Shown here piece after piece: positions 1 through 8,935 of a stretch of DNA of 38,557 nucleotides; within the stretch, counting starts at the first letter, position 1; each line of letters starts with the position of its first letter. The stretch is taken from positions 1 through 38,557 of the forward strand of contig JABAYK010000061.1 in NCBI GenBank assembly GCA_018609045.1. Direction: 5' to 3'. The stretch is from Flavobacteriales bacterium. Lineage in GTDB: Bacteria; Bacteroidota; Bacteroidia; Flavobacteriales_G; Salibacteraceae. Position numbers and translations under genes: made by a program. The notes under the pieces are model-generated. The model was not told the origin of the DNA. It ran no database searches and saw only the letters and a list, made by a program, of their open reading frames with translations.

Positions 1-3000
1 GTAGTGGTGCCAACAGCGCCACCGCCACCGCCACCAATGCCTCCGTTACCACCAACAACACTGTAGCCACTGCCACCGCCACCGCCAGCAAAATAATAGG
101 TAGTGCCAAGAATGTCAGATGGTAATCCATCACCGCCATTGGCGTTATAAGTTCCTCCATTTGGGCCACCACCACCTTCGCTGCCAGCACCACCGCCACC
201 GCCAGAGCGGTGAGAACCTCCTCCATGACCGCCTCTGTTGCCTTGTCCTGCGGTTCCTAACCCAGCTCCAGATCCATTTGGCGCACTGTATCCAGCACAT
301 CCTCCACCAGAGCCACCATTGCTTCCAGCTGCTCCTGGGGTTGAATTCCAATAACTTGTTCCGCCTGCTCCACCGCCAATAGCAGTGAGAAGTGATTCTA
401 TAGAAGAATTACCACCGTTCAAAGCAGGAATGCTGTATTGATGTCCAGTTGGTTGCCCAAACGTGCCTGCAGCTGGAGCTCCCGAACCACCTTGGCCCAC
501 GTTTATATTGTAAGTTCCTGCTGGTAAGATAAACGTAGTGTCAATGAAGCCTCCGGCTCCACCACCACCGCCCATATCCATACCACCGCCACCACCACCG
601 CCCACTATGAGCGCACGCACTTGTGTAGTACTTGGGAAAACCAAGGTTCCGTCCGTTAAAAATTTATGCACAGCCTCTTGGCCAATAGTGTCAAGTATAC
701 CACCAGCAGCAAAACCACCAAGACTCAAGTAGCCAGCAGTAATGGTGTCGCCATTACAAATAGTAAAATCATCTAACACTGGTTTTGGTAAACTAACAAA
801 CACCGAATCGGTAACGTCACACGAGCCATCATTTACCACAATATTATACGTTCCAGAATACCTGGCAGTACAAATTTGAGTAGTGTCTAGGTTGGACCAT
901 GAGTAGGTTTGCCAGCCTGCGCCAGCATCTATCAATATACTGTCTGCTATGCAGTTTGCTGTAATGGTATCTAAATTAAATCCAAAACTTGGAGCTGTTA
1001 CAATAGCTCTTACAGAGTCAATGTTTGGATTGCTTAGCAAGCATGGAGCGGCTGCGTCCACCACTTGTCCACCAGCGGTTTGCCAATCGTATTGAGAAGC
1101 TATGCGTCCTTCAATGTATTCTCGTTCTGTGTCTGTAATTACATCATTGAATATGAAAACCTCCATAATGTCTACGTTGGATGTTTCGTTATTAGCAGCA
1201 TAGCCATTCAATTGAAAGCCATTTGGTGGCTGAGAATTTGCATTATTAATCGTGTTTGCAGGCCACTCATTCCCATTATCGAAAAATCGGTGAGATGTAT
1301 TTGATGCGCTCATTGATGAATGAATCCATGTATCAGAGCTACTAGCAGGAACCATATTAGTCCCGCTATTCGAAATCCAAGTATTAAAGTGATGCCGATT
1401 TACTTGATTGCTGTAAAAGGCGAAAATGTAGTTATTGGCAGCTCCAAAAACTCTTCCGCAGCTGTTAGTCGTTAATTTGGCAGCAGTTACAATTGACATT
1501 GGATAAACAATGTCATTCGTGGTGTATCTGAGGAAAGTTCCCGTTACGAAACGCAAAACTGGCTTCCCATTTTCACCACTTAATATCAGTTTGGGCTGTT
1601 GCCCAGTGGTGGTGTTTAATAAATTTCTTCCGTTGCCGCTTTGATCAAATATTGTGTGTACCCATAGATCTGTTGCTGATCCTGCCCAAGCGTTAATAGC
1701 GTCTGCGTCTAGCTGGCCCAAAAAGTTGAATCCAAAAGATGCCGTATCATTTGCGGTAGCACTTTTTCTTAGAATTACCGCTTTGCCTTCATAGTCAGAA
1801 ACGAGCAATCTTAGACCGAGAGCCAATTGCATGCTGTTATCAACAGCATCTGCAGGTGGGATATAGGTTACATATTGTGATCTGAAATAATACGTTGTGG
1901 TATCATTTAATAAGGGGGTAGTAAATTCATTTCCATAAAAAATGGGAGTACCTCCTGTTGGGGAGTCATACCAAACTGTTTGTACCAAGCTATCTGTAGT
2001 AGCATTAAATGTAAAAGTACCTGCGCAATGCTCAATATCGACTAATGCTGTAGGCATGTTTGGTACACCAAAAACATAGATTTCGTTAGATAATGTATCT
2101 GCCCAAGTTCCATTGGTTATGGTAACCGTGTAAGTTGTTGTGGTTGTTGGGCTTACTTGAATAAAAGACGATGTATCGCCATTACTCCATGCAAAGCTTG
2201 AGCCCGTTATAACCGTTAAACTTGCTGTAGCTGATACAGGGTTGGTAGTAGGGTATGAAGAAATAGTTGAAGCTAATGCAATTCTACCAACAGAACCTGC
2301 GCCTCCAGCGCCACCGCAACCATTATTGGTTCCTCCGTTGCCACCAATGCTTGTGATAGTGCCCGTACCATTGAACACGCTAATCAGCTTAATAGAGCCT
2401 CCAGCGCCACCACCGCCACCAGCCATGCCGCAGCCACGGCCACCGCCAGAGTTTGTTCCGTTACCACCGTTGTTCCCATTACAAGTAATAGTGCCAGCGT
2501 TTTGAGTAATAGAAGCGCTTATGTATATGATTCCGCCACCATTGCCGCCACTACCAGCTAATGCTCCATCTTCATCACCACCACCTTCGCCTCCAGCGCC
2601 ACCCATGATCAATAGGTCTAAGTTTGCTGTACCTACCGAAAGGCCTCCTGTGCCGCCAAAGTGACCACCATGGTTGTTGCCATTTGTTCCATTTGAAGCG
2701 TAACCGCCACCAGCGCCTCCACCAGAATCTTGACGTCCTGTGCCGCCACCTCCACCATTGCCATTGGCACCATTCCAAGTTACGTTGTTGCTTCCATTAG
2801 AGACTCCGCCAGCGTAGCCAATTCCATAAATTCCTTCACCTTGTGCGCCATCCTTATTGCGCCAAAGTGCAGTGTGACCAACGCCTCGGTATCCTTTTCC
2901 TACCGCAGTAATTGTTCCTGAGTTGGTTAATGTGCCGTTTGCTCTAAAGCACAAAACGCCTCCTGTGGAGCCATCCCATGCAGCACACGTAAGTGTTGCG

Positions 3001-3521
3001 CCTGAAGAAATAGAAACATTCGTGTAGTTAGGTACCTTAATGGCTTGATGTATTTGCGTGCTCGAAGCATTGAAAGCGAATGCTCTGATGGCAGCGAGTG
3101 TTAATGTGTTTCCACTAATAGCTGTGATTTTGTTGAACTCATGTTGACCCACTGTATTACCTGAAGTAGCAGCATCTACCATTGTTATGATGATGATTTC
3201 ATCACCAACAGCGAAGCCGCTTGAAGAAGCAACCGTCAAGGTATTTCCGCCAGCTGCATTGGTGCCTGTTACGCCAGTTTTTACTGCATCGGTGTATGAC
3301 GTTCCTGAACTTACTGTGAGTGCTCCGTCTGATCCATCGCCATAATCAGCACCAACGGTTCCTGCATTTAGAGTGGCAGTATCCCCTAAGCAAATGGAAG
3401 TTGTGCTTGAGGTTAAAAAGGCCGTTGTGTCTTGACCTTGAGAAGATTGATGCAAAAGTGCAATTGCATTCATCAATATTAAAGCCTTGAATAATCCTTG
3501 CCTCACTTTTAATTTAACCAT
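1..3521 (-). CDS. Large exported glycine-rich multidomain surface protein (C-terminus outside window)
   Basis: The frame stays open from the ATG at 3521 to the window edge, about 1,173 codons; I followed the phase line by line from 2760 to 1081 without a stop. Residues 1-29 look like a signal peptide (K/R start, hydrophobic core, end near SSQGQ). Residues 30-240 form a beta-rich module that runs into a first glycine-rich region (about 245-415, GGGGG and GGAGG blocks with GTI/GSI strands). Two Ig-like segments follow (415-550). Next is a concanavalin/ArfB-like module (about 554-820) with LRLLVSDYEGKAV, FDQSGNGRN and EREYIEGRIASQYDW. A PKD/Ig-like segment (837-910) precedes a second, different glycine-rich domain that starts near VRALIVGGGGGGG. 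Such proteins in Bacteroidota are usually type IX-secreted adhesins; the sorting domain would lie outside the window. Specific function unknown. Confidence 0.85.
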   Translation of the reverse strand, partial: MVKLKVRQGLFKALILMNAIALLHQSSQGQDTTAFLTSSTTSICLGDTATLNAGTVGADYGDGSDGALTVSSGTSYTDAVKTGVTGTNAAGGNTLTVASSSGFAVGDEIIIITMVDAATSGNTVGQHEFNKITAISGNTLTLAAIRAFAFNASSTQIHQAIKVPNYTNVSISSGATLTCAAWDGSTGGVLCFRANGTLTNSGTITAVGKGYRGVGHTALWRNKDGAQGEGIYGIGYAGGVSNGSNNVTWNGANGNGGGGGTGRQDSGGGAGGGYASNGTNGNNHGGHFGGTGGLSVGTANLDLLIMGGAGGEGGGDEDGALAGSGGNGGGIIYISASITQNAGTITCNGNNGGNGTNSGGGRGCGMAGGGGGAGGSIKLISVFNGTGTITSIGGNGGTNNGCGGAGGAGSVGRIALASTISSYPTTNPVSATASLTVITGSSFAWSNGDTSSFIQVSPTTTTTYTVTITNGTWADTLSNEIYVFGVPNMPTALVDIEHCAGTFTFNATTDSLVQTVWYDSPTGGTPIFYGNEFTTPLLNDTTTYYFRSQYVTYIPPADAVDNSMQLALGLRLLVSDYEGKAVILRKSATANDTASFGFNFLGQLDADAINAWAGSATDLWVHTIFDQSGNGRNLLNTTTGQQPKLILSGENGKPVLRFVTGTFLRYTTNDIVYPMSIVTAAKLTTNSCGRVFGAANNYIFAFYSNQVNRHHFNTWISNSGTNMVPASSSDTWIHSSMSASNTSHRFFDNGNEWPANTINNANSQPPNGFQLNGYAANNETSNVDIMEVFIFNDVITDTEREYIEGRIASQYDWQTAGGQVVDAAAPCLLSNPNIDSVRAIVTAPSFGFNLDTITANCIADSILIDAGAGWQTYSWSNLDTTQICTARYSGTYNIVVNDGSCDVTDSVFVSLPKPVLDDFTICNGDTITAGYLSLGGFAAGGILDTIGQEAVHKFLTDGTLVFPSTTQVRALIVGGGGGGGMDMGGGGGAGGFIDTTFILPAGTYNINVGQGGSGAPAAGTFGQPTGHQYSIPALNGGNSSIESLLTAIGGGAGGTSYWNSTPGAAGSNGGSGGGCAGYSAPNGSGAGLGTAGQGNRGGHGGGSHRSGGGGGAGSEGGGGPNGGTYNANGGDGLPSDILGTTYYFAGGGGGSGYSVVGGNGGIGGGGGGAVGTT

Positions 3522-3553
3522 AACAATATTTTAGAATCTGTAAAGAAAGTTAT

Positions 3554-3561
3554 CAAAAATA
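3554..3561 (-). promoter_or_regulatory. Putative Bacteroidota -7 promoter box (TATTTTTG)
   Basis: Read on the minus strand this matches the Bacteroidota sigma-A -7 consensus TAnnTTTG, 32 nt before the ATG of the glycine-rich protein gene. I could not find a convincing -33 TTTG at the usual distance. Confidence 0.35.
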
Positions 3562-3620
3562 GGTTAAACAAAAAGAAACGTTGCCCATTTTTCGAATAAA
3601 ATAAAAAAAGTCTTGGTATT

Positions 3621-4253
3621 TTATTCCGATTTATGACTGAATAAACTTTTCAACGAAGGAAAGGTGATTTCTTTAATCTCATCTTCCTCCCGTTTCGATA
3701 GAAATTTAGCTTCGGTTATTCCCTCTTCTAATTGGGGAATTAAATGGCCTTCAAACTTAGTAGTCATTGCAAACCAATATGTTGGCTTAAAGGCATTTAT
3801 TTTATTTTTTAATGGGTAAACGTGAAAAGTTGTATCGAAATATTCATCAATTAACAAATCGCTAATTCCGCATTCTTCTTCTACTTCTCTTATTGCAGCT
3901 TCTTCAATTTTCTCTCCACTTTCAATTTTTCCTTTTGGTAAATCCCAAATTCCATTTCTTCTTATGGCTAAAAGCTCATTTTTTTTATTTCTAACTATTC
4001 CACCTGCAGCTTTTATTATTCTGAAGTTTTTTGAAAACTCAATTAAAGTATCACTAGGTTTATCAGAAAAATAAAAAAAATTTACTCCGGGTTTTTGATC
4101 AATAAAAAACATAGAAAAAAAAGCTTCATCAAAGGTTTTTACAACATGATAATCTTCTCCAAAATCATCAACTTTTGAATTTGATATTTCAAGCACATTT
4201 TCGTTGCTGAAAACTTTATACTTTTGGCGCTCATTTAGAATAAATTTCTCCAT
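3621..4253 (-). CDS. NUDIX hydrolase
   Basis: 210 aa. A complete NUDIX box (GX5EX7REUXEEXGU) is visible at about residues 108-130: GKIESGE, then REVEEECGI. The preceding GIWDLPKG is the usual lead-in. The family hydrolyses nucleoside diphosphates linked to another group, with Mg2+ bound by the box glutamates; the substrate cannot be told from sequence. About 80 residues precede the NUDIX fold and I do not recognise them as a separate domain. The ATG at 4253 shares the tetranucleotide CATG with the divergent pyrE start at 4252, so neither gene has its own upstream spacer. A NUDIX gene next to pyrE is a familiar arrangement in Bacteroidota, from memory. Confidence 0.92.
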   Translation of the reverse strand: MEKFILNERQKYKVFSNENVLEISNSKVDDFGEDYHVVKTFDEAFFSMFFIDQKPGVNFFYFSDKPSDTLIEFSKNFRIIKAAGGIVRNKKNELLAIRRNGIWDLPKGKIESGEKIEEAAIREVEEECGISDLLIDEYFDTTFHVYPLKNKINAFKPTYWFAMTTKFEGHLIPQLEEGITEAKFLSKREEDEIKEITFPSLKSLFSHKSE

Positions 4254-4899
4254 GTTACAAAATAATAATTCAGCCCTGCAAATAACTGACTTTTTATTGC
4301 AAATTAAAGCAATAAAGTTACAGCCTAACCAACCTTTTACATGGGCTTCGGGAATTAAAGCTCCAATTTATTGTGATAACAGAAAAATACTTTCTTACCC
4401 AAAAATTAGAACTTACATTAGGCAAGAAATAACTAAGATATTAAGCGATAATTTTGGAAAACCAGATGTAATTGCAGGAGTTGCTACAGGCGGAATTGCC
4501 CTAGGTGTGCTTGTAGCTCAAGAATTGGGAGTTCCATTTGTGTATGTTAGGCCCGCATCAAAATCACACGGTTTAGAAAACAAAATAGAGGGTGTTATTG
4601 AAGAAGGTCAATCTGTTTTAGTGATAGAAGATTTGGTTTCTACAGGGGCTAGTAGTTTAAATGCTGTTGAAACAATTCGCAACGCAGGCTGTACTGTAAA
4701 AGGCATGGTTGCCATTTTTACCTATGACTTAGAAGAAGCAAAAGAAAACTTCAAAGTTGCTAAATGTCAATTGGTTACTTTAACAAACTATGATGTGCTT
4801 ATCCAAAAAGCTGCTGACATTTCTTATATTTCTATAGGAGATATAAAATCATTGAAAGAGTGGAGAAAAGACCCAAAAAGCTGGGAACCATCAAATTAA
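4252..4899 (+). CDS. pyrE: Orotate phosphoribosyltransferase
   Basis: 215 aa from ATG 4252. It converts orotate and PRPP to OMP in pyrimidine synthesis. Visible hallmarks are TWASGIKAPIYCDNR (about 30-44), GVATGG (76-81), the flexible loop KSHGLENKIEG (104-114) and the PRPP loop VLVIEDLVSTGASS (122-135). The reading frame is open 16 codons further upstream to an ATG at 4204. That extension lies antisense in the NUDIX gene, and MLQNNNSALQITDFLLQ is the natural family N-terminus, so I chose 4252. Any promoter must lie inside the NUDIX coding region. The SRPBCC gene follows 6 bp downstream and is probably cotranscribed. Confidence 0.96.
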   Translation: MLQNNNSALQITDFLLQIKAIKLQPNQPFTWASGIKAPIYCDNRKILSYPKIRTYIRQEITKILSDNFGKPDVIAGVATGGIALGVLVAQELGVPFVYVRPASKSHGLENKIEGVIEEGQSVLVIEDLVSTGASSLNAVETIRNAGCTVKGMVAIFTYDLEEAKENFKVAKCQLVTLTNYDVLIQKAADISYISIGDIKSLKEWRKDPKSWEPSN

Positions 4900-4905
4900 T
4901 TTCTT

Positions 4906-5304
4906 ATGATAATTGAAAGTAACAAAGCACAATTAAACATTAGTGCGCAAAAAACATTTGAATTTGTTTCAAATTTTGAAAACTTCCCTAAACTTTTACC
5001 CGAAGAAAAAGTAGTTGTTAAAGAGGTTTCAAATAATCATATTGTTTTTGAAATTCAAGGAATGGCAACAATTAGCATGAAGGTTTCTGAAGTTGCTGAT
5101 AATGTTGTAAAAGTTATTTCTGAAGGAAAAAATCCGTTTGACTTTAAAATGGAAATAAAGGTGAACGAAATTTCAGAGAATAAATCTGAAGCCTACCTTG
5201 TTTTTAACGGAGATGTAAATTCATTTTTAAAAATGATGGTGGAGAAACCTTTAACAAACTTTTTTAACGCATTATCTGCCAAACTAGAAAAAACAGAAAT
5301 TTAA
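4906..5304 (+). CDS. SRPBCC / START-like (COQ10-type) lipid-binding family protein
   Basis: 132 aa. The pattern KTFEFVSNFENFPKLLPE (N-terminal helix after the first strand) followed by alternating strands and a long C-terminal helix (MMVEKPLTNFFNALSAKLE) is that of the SRPBCC/polyketide-cyclase fold. These proteins enclose a hydrophobic ligand; the ligand here is unknown. There is no signal peptide, so it should be cytoplasmic. It starts 6 bp after pyrE and its last 4 bp overlap the stop of the convergent biotin ligase gene. Confidence 0.8.
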   Translation: MIIESNKAQLNISAQKTFEFVSNFENFPKLLPEEKVVVKEVSNNHIVFEIQGMATISMKVSEVADNVVKVISEGKNPFDFKMEIKVNEISENKSEAYLVFNGDVNSFLKMMVEKPLTNFFNALSAKLEKTEI

Positions 5305-6059
5305 ATAAAGACAATTTCTTTATTTTTTAGACTGAGGATTTCTTCGCTATCAATTTTCACCTCTAAATCCCCCCCAAAAGAAACTCCTTTAATACAAGCA
5401 TTTTTTCTTTGATTGTATATAAGGTATCCTTTCCATACATTAAACTGATAGAGGTTTTCTAAGTATTCTCTATCGAAAGCTGTAAAGTCGTTTTTCAATT
5501 TCGAAAAATTTGTTTCTATCGTTTTTTTTAACTTTTCGAGGATATCAAATCTGCTGAATTCAATTCCTTTAACTTTTTTTAAGGAAGTACATTTTCTCTT
5601 GTAATCTTTGAATTTTAATTGATTAATATTTAAGCCAATGCCAATAATTAAAGACTTTACTTTTTCGCCTTGAATCGAATTTTCAATCAAAATTCCCGCT
5701 ATTTTTTCATCGCCAATTAAAATATCATTTGGCCATTTTATCTTAACATTTTCTATTCCTAAATTTACTAGAGTGGTTAATATTGAGATACTTACCATTT
5801 TATTAATAGCAAAAGTTTGGTTTATTTTTAAATATTGATAAAAGCTAAACATTGAAAATAACAAATTTTCACCTGGTTCGCTCTCCCAAAAACTCCCCCT
5901 TTGCCCTACTCCATTTGTTTGGTAATCTGTAGAAATAACAAAACTTTTCCTATCATTATTAAAGTCACCAAATTCTTGTAAAAATTTATTGGTTGAATTC
6001 AATTTCGAAAAATGAAAATGAAGTTGGCCAACAAAAGTGTTATTGTCTTGTTTTATCAA
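5301..6059 (-). CDS. birA: Biotin--[acetyl-CoA-carboxylase] ligase, catalytic form without HTH
   Basis: 252 aa starting at TTG 6059; no in-frame ATG lies near the N-terminus. It attaches biotin to the carrier protein of acetyl-CoA carboxylase through biotinyl-AMP. The catalytic signatures are present: NSTNKFL (about 21-27), GVGQRGSFW (50-58, the GRGRxGRxW adenylate loop), KWPNDI (108-113) and KIAGIL (119-124, biotin lysine). The N-terminal DNA-binding HTH found in E. coli BirA is absent, so it should not act as a biotin-operon repressor. It converges on the SRPBCC gene with a 4-bp overlap. Confidence 0.93.
   Translation of the reverse strand: MIKQDNNTFVGQLHFHFSKLNSTNKFLQEFGDFNNDRKSFVISTDYQTNGVGQRGSFWESEPGENLLFSMFSFYQYLKINQTFAINKMVSISILTTLVNLGIENVKIKWPNDILIGDEKIAGILIENSIQGEKVKSLIIGIGLNINQLKFKDYKRKCTSLKKVKGIEFSRFDILEKLKKTIETNFSKLKNDFTAFDREYLENLYQFNVWKGYLIYNQRKNACIKGVSFGGDLEVKIDSEEILSLKNKEIVFI
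5303..5325 (+). terminator. Hairpin with T-run at the pyrE/SRPBCC operon end
   Basis: An 8-bp perfect inverted repeat (5303-5310 with 5318-5325, 7-nt loop) is followed on the plus strand by TTTAG, giving a T-rich tail. It lies over the last codons of the convergent birA gene. The stem has only one G:C pair, so termination strength is doubtful. Confidence 0.35.
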
Positions 6060-6104
6060 TGTTAGTTTGGAAATTTAGGTACTGCAAAGTGCGTTTATTT
6101 TAAC

Positions 6105-6112
6105 TAATTTTG
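6105..6112 (+). promoter_or_regulatory. Putative -7 promoter box (TAATTTTG) for the rsfS operon
   Basis: Exact match to TAnnTTTG, 19 nt before the rsfS ATG at 6132, in the short gap between divergent birA and rsfS. It would drive rsfS-ftsH-DUF2007-cdsA. The -33 element is not obvious. Confidence 0.4.
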
Positions 6113-6131
6113 CAAACAATTTTCAAACTTA

Positions 6132-6518
6132 ATGACCCAAAAAGTAAAGCTTGCATCCTTAGACCTTGTAAATGCCCTCGTAGAAGGGATTTTAGAAAAA
6201 AAAGGCGAGGAAATATTAGTCCTAGATTTAAAAAAATTACCCCACGCCATAGCCGATTATTTTATTATTTGCGAAGCAAGTAACGAAAGACAGGTAAATG
6301 CCATTGCAGATCAATTAGAGAGGGAAGTAAGAAAAAAAATTAAAGAAAAACCCTGGCATGTTGAGGGAAAAGAAAATCTTGAGTGGGTGTTAATCGACTA
6401 CTTCAATGTTGTGGTTCACATCTTCAAAAAAGAAACTCGAAAGTTTTATGCTTTAGAAGATTTGTGGGCCGATGGAGAAATAGTAAAACTTGATTTAATT
6501 GAAAATGAGCGAAAGTAA
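6132..6518 (+). CDS. rsfS: Ribosome silencing factor RsfS (YbeB/Iojap)
   Basis: 128 aa, normal length for the family. It binds ribosomal protein uL14 and blocks joining of the 30S and 50S subunits when growth slows. Family landmarks are ADYFIICEASNERQVNAIAD (about 40-60), the PWHVEG turn, WVLIDYFNVVVHIF and RKFYALEDLWADG. It is the first gene of a tight rightward run; the ftsH ATG at 6505 lies inside its last codons (14-bp overlap), which suggests translational coupling. Confidence 0.95.
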   Translation: MTQKVKLASLDLVNALVEGILEKKGEEILVLDLKKLPHAIADYFIICEASNERQVNAIADQLEREVRKKIKEKPWHVEGKENLEWVLIDYFNVVVHIFKKETRKFYALEDLWADGEIVKLDLIENERK

Positions 6519-8694
6519 AAAAGGAAATAACTCTCAGTTTGAAAAAATGAAAAACAGAATGGGGTCTATCCAAAATAGCAAAGGACCAAAAAAACCATTC
6601 AACTTTTATTGGATTTACGCAGTTATCGGCGTGGTATTAATTTCAATGAATTTATTCCCTTGGGCAAACCCAATGGAAAACATAAATTTAATGGAATTTG
6701 AAGATTATGTAAAAGACAAAGAAATTCGAAAAATTGTTGTTTACAATGAAGATTATGCTGAAATATTTTTAACGGCAGAAGCTTTAAAAAATCCTCCTCA
6801 CGACAAAAAGGTAAAGGCGCCATCTTTTGGCAATTCACCAACAAATCCTGGCCCCCATTACAAACTTAATATTGGCCCCTCTGAGGAATTTGCCAAAACA
6901 TTGAAAGAATGGCACAAAGAATATGAATTTACCTATGAATATAAAACCCGAGAAAATTGGGGCCGTGATGTGATAGGTTGGATTTTACCTATTGCCATTA
7001 TGGTGGGTCTTTGGATATTCTTAATGCGAAGAATGAGCGGTGGCGGCGGTCCTGGTGGTCAAATATTTAACATTGGTAAATCAAAAGCCCAACTTTTCGA
7101 CCAAAACAAATCGGTTAAAGTAACTTTTGGTGATGTAGCAGGTTTAGACGAGGCAAAAGAAGAAGTTTTAGAAATTGTAGATTTTCTAAAAAATCCAAAA
7201 AAATATACCGAGTTAGGAGCAAAAATTCCGAAAGGAGCCTTATTGGTAGGAAATCCAGGTACAGGTAAAACCCTGCTTGCAAAGGCTGTTGCAGGCGAAG
7301 CACAAGTTCCTTTTTATTCTCTATCAGGATCTGATTTTGTTGAGATGTTTGTTGGTGTAGGTGCATCTAGAGTTAGAGACTTATTTAAACAAGCCAAAGA
7401 AAAAGCTCCTTCTATTGTTTTTATAGATGAGATTGATGCTATTGGTAGAGCGAGAGGAAAAAGTATATCTCAAGGCGCTAACGACGAAAGAGAAAATACA
7501 TTAAATCAGCTTCTTACCGAAATGGATGGTTTTGGAACCAACAGCGGAGTAATTATTTTGGCCGCGACAAACAGGGCCGATATTTTAGACAAAGCCCTAT
7601 TAAGACCAGGAAGATTCGACAGACAGATTTACGTTGACATGCCTGATATTAAAGGGAGAGAAGCAATTTTTAATGTGCATTTAAAGCCATTAAAATTAGC
7701 TGAAGATATCGATATTGAATTTTTAGCCAAGCAAACTCCAGGATTCTCAGGAGCTGATATAGCTAACATTTGCAACGAAGCAGCATTAATTGCAGCCCGT
7801 AGAAAAAAGAAACATGTAGAAAGACAAGACTTTTTAGATGCAGTAGATAGAGTTATTGCAGGATTAGAAAAGAAAAGCAAAATAATTACTCCATTAGAGA
7901 AAAAACGAATTGCTTTTCATGAAGCTGGTCATGCAACTGTTAGTTGGTTGTTAGAACATGCTCACCCACTTGTAAAAGTTACTATTGTACCAAGAGGTCA
8001 GTCTTTGGGAGCAGCTTGGTATTTGCCAGAAGAAAGGTCTATTACTACCAAAGAGCAAATATTAGATGAAGTAAAAGCAGCTCTTGGCGGAAGAGCAGCC
8101 GAAGAAATAATATTTGGTAACATATCTACTGGCGCTTTAAGCGATTTAGAAAAAGTAACCAAGCAGGTTTATGGTATGATTAAAGTATTTGGGCTAAATG
8201 AAAAAATTGGAAATGTATCATTCTACGATTCATCAGGCCAAAGCGAATACACCTTTAAAAACCCATACTCTGAAAGGCTAGCCCAAACTATTGATGAAGA
8301 AGCATCAAAACTTATTGAGCAAGCATATGTAGAAACAAAACAATTGTTATCTGAAAATAAAGATAAGCTCGAAAAACTTGCAGGAATGTTGCTAGAAAAA
8401 GAGGTTTTTTTTAGAGATAATTTAGAAACTATTTTTGGTAGAAGAACTTTTGCGCGCGATTTAGAAAGAGAAGAGGAAGAAAAGGTTGCTAAAGTTGAAA
8501 AAGCCAAGAAAAAAGAAGCTGTTAAGGTAGCCAAAGAAAAAGCTGAGCAAGAATCTCAATTGGCAGCGAATCCACAAAATGGTCAACCTTCTGAAAACCT
8601 AAATGGTTCAGTTAAAGAAACTGAAGTTGCTGCTGAAAACTCAACTAACTCAGAAGCAACTCCAGAAGAGCCTAAAAACGAAAACAAAGCCTAA
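6505..8694 (+). CDS. ftsH: ATP-dependent zinc metalloprotease FtsH
   Basis: 729 aa from ATG 6505; a TTG two codons earlier (6499) is the alternative. It is a membrane-anchored AAA+ protease that extracts and degrades membrane and regulatory proteins. In order: first membrane segment about 33-52, periplasmic part to 153, second membrane segment about 155-174, Gly-rich linker, Walker A GNPGTGKT (249-256), Walker B IVFIDE (304-309), arginine fingers near RPGRFDRQ (367-374), zinc site HEAGH (472-476) and the later zinc-ligand region [10 protein letters not shown]. The usual Walker A of the family is GPPGTGKT; here the first proline is Asn. The last 85 or so residues are a charged Lys/Glu/Ala-rich tail. 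It overlaps rsfS by 14 bp. Confidence 0.97.
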   Translation: MSESKKGNNSQFEKMKNRMGSIQNSKGPKKPFNFYWIYAVIGVVLISMNLFPWANPMENINLMEFEDYVKDKEIRKIVVYNEDYAEIFLTAEALKNPPHDKKVKAPSFGNSPTNPGPHYKLNIGPSEEFAKTLKEWHKEYEFTYEYKTRENWGRDVIGWILPIAIMVGLWIFLMRRMSGGGGPGGQIFNIGKSKAQLFDQNKSVKVTFGDVAGLDEAKEEVLEIVDFLKNPKKYTELGAKIPKGALLVGNPGTGKTLLAKAVAGEAQVPFYSLSGSDFVEMFVGVGASRVRDLFKQAKEKAPSIVFIDEIDAIGRARGKSISQGANDERENTLNQLLTEMDGFGTNSGVIILAATNRADILDKALLRPGRFDRQIYVDMPDIKGREAIFNVHLKPLKLAEDIDIEFLAKQTPGFSGADIANICNEAALIAARRKKKHVERQDFLDAVDRVIAGLEKKSKIITPLEKKRIAFHEAGHATVSWLLEHAHPLVKVTIVPRGQSLGAAWYLPEERSITTKEQILDEVKAALGGRAAEEIIFGNISTGALSDLEKVTKQVYGMIKVFGLNEKIGNVSFYDSSGQSEYTFKNPYSERLAQTIDEEASKLIEQAYVETKQLLSENKDKLEKLAGMLLEKEVFFRDNLETIFGRRTFARDLEREEEEKVAKVEKAKKKEAVKVAKEKAEQESQLAANPQNGQPSENLNGSVKETEVAAENSTNSEATPEEPKNENKA

Positions 8695-8704
8695 AACTAA
8701 TTTG

Positions 8705-8935
8705 GTGGAAAAGAAACCCGATTGGAAAAAAATTTTTGAATCAAATTCTATTCATCAAATAATGATTATTGAGGGCATGCTCGGTGAGCATGAAATTGAA
8801 ACTCGAACTATAAATAAACAAGATTCCATATACGTACAATTTAATAATTCTACTTTTATTGAATTGTACGTTTTGGCTGAAGATGTTGTTAAGGCAATTC
8901 GATTAATTGAATCAAAGAATATTGAAGAATCTTAA
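8705..8935 (+). CDS. DUF2007-type small protein
   Basis: 76 aa from GTG 8705, 10 nt after the ftsH stop. The frame is open back into ftsH, but the in-frame ATG at 8603 lies in another frame of the ftsH tail and gives a lysine-rich, non-family N-terminus. The protein has the DUF2007 pattern: WKKIFESNSIHQIMIIEGML, then EIETRTINKQDS, then FIELYVLAEDVVKAIRLIE. The family is small and cytoplasmic, sometimes called putative signal-transducing protein; its function is not established. It sits between ftsH and cdsA in the same run. Confidence 0.8.
   Translation: MEKKPDWKKIFESNSIHQIMIIEGMLGEHEIETRTINKQDSIYVQFNNSTFIELYVLAEDVVKAIRLIESKNIEES

Noticed and set aside
2242..2760. Repetitive short motifs that might suggest a CRISPR array or tandem DNA repeat
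   Set aside because: The repetition comes from glycine codons in an open frame and has no fixed period, repeat length or unique spacers.
119..2921. Proline-, histidine- and tryptophan-rich open frames on both strands in the first 3 kb
   Set aside because: They are shadows of the glycine-rich gene: runs of GGN codons give Pro, His or Trp in other frames. They lack starts and composition of real genes.
4204..4251. N-terminal extension of pyrE from an ATG at 4204
   Set aside because: It lies antisense in the NUDIX gene and adds 16 residues not found in the enzyme family.
8603..8704. Longer start for the DUF2007 gene at 8603
   Set aside because: This part is a shifted frame of the ftsH tail and gives a lysine/leucine-rich segment foreign to the family.
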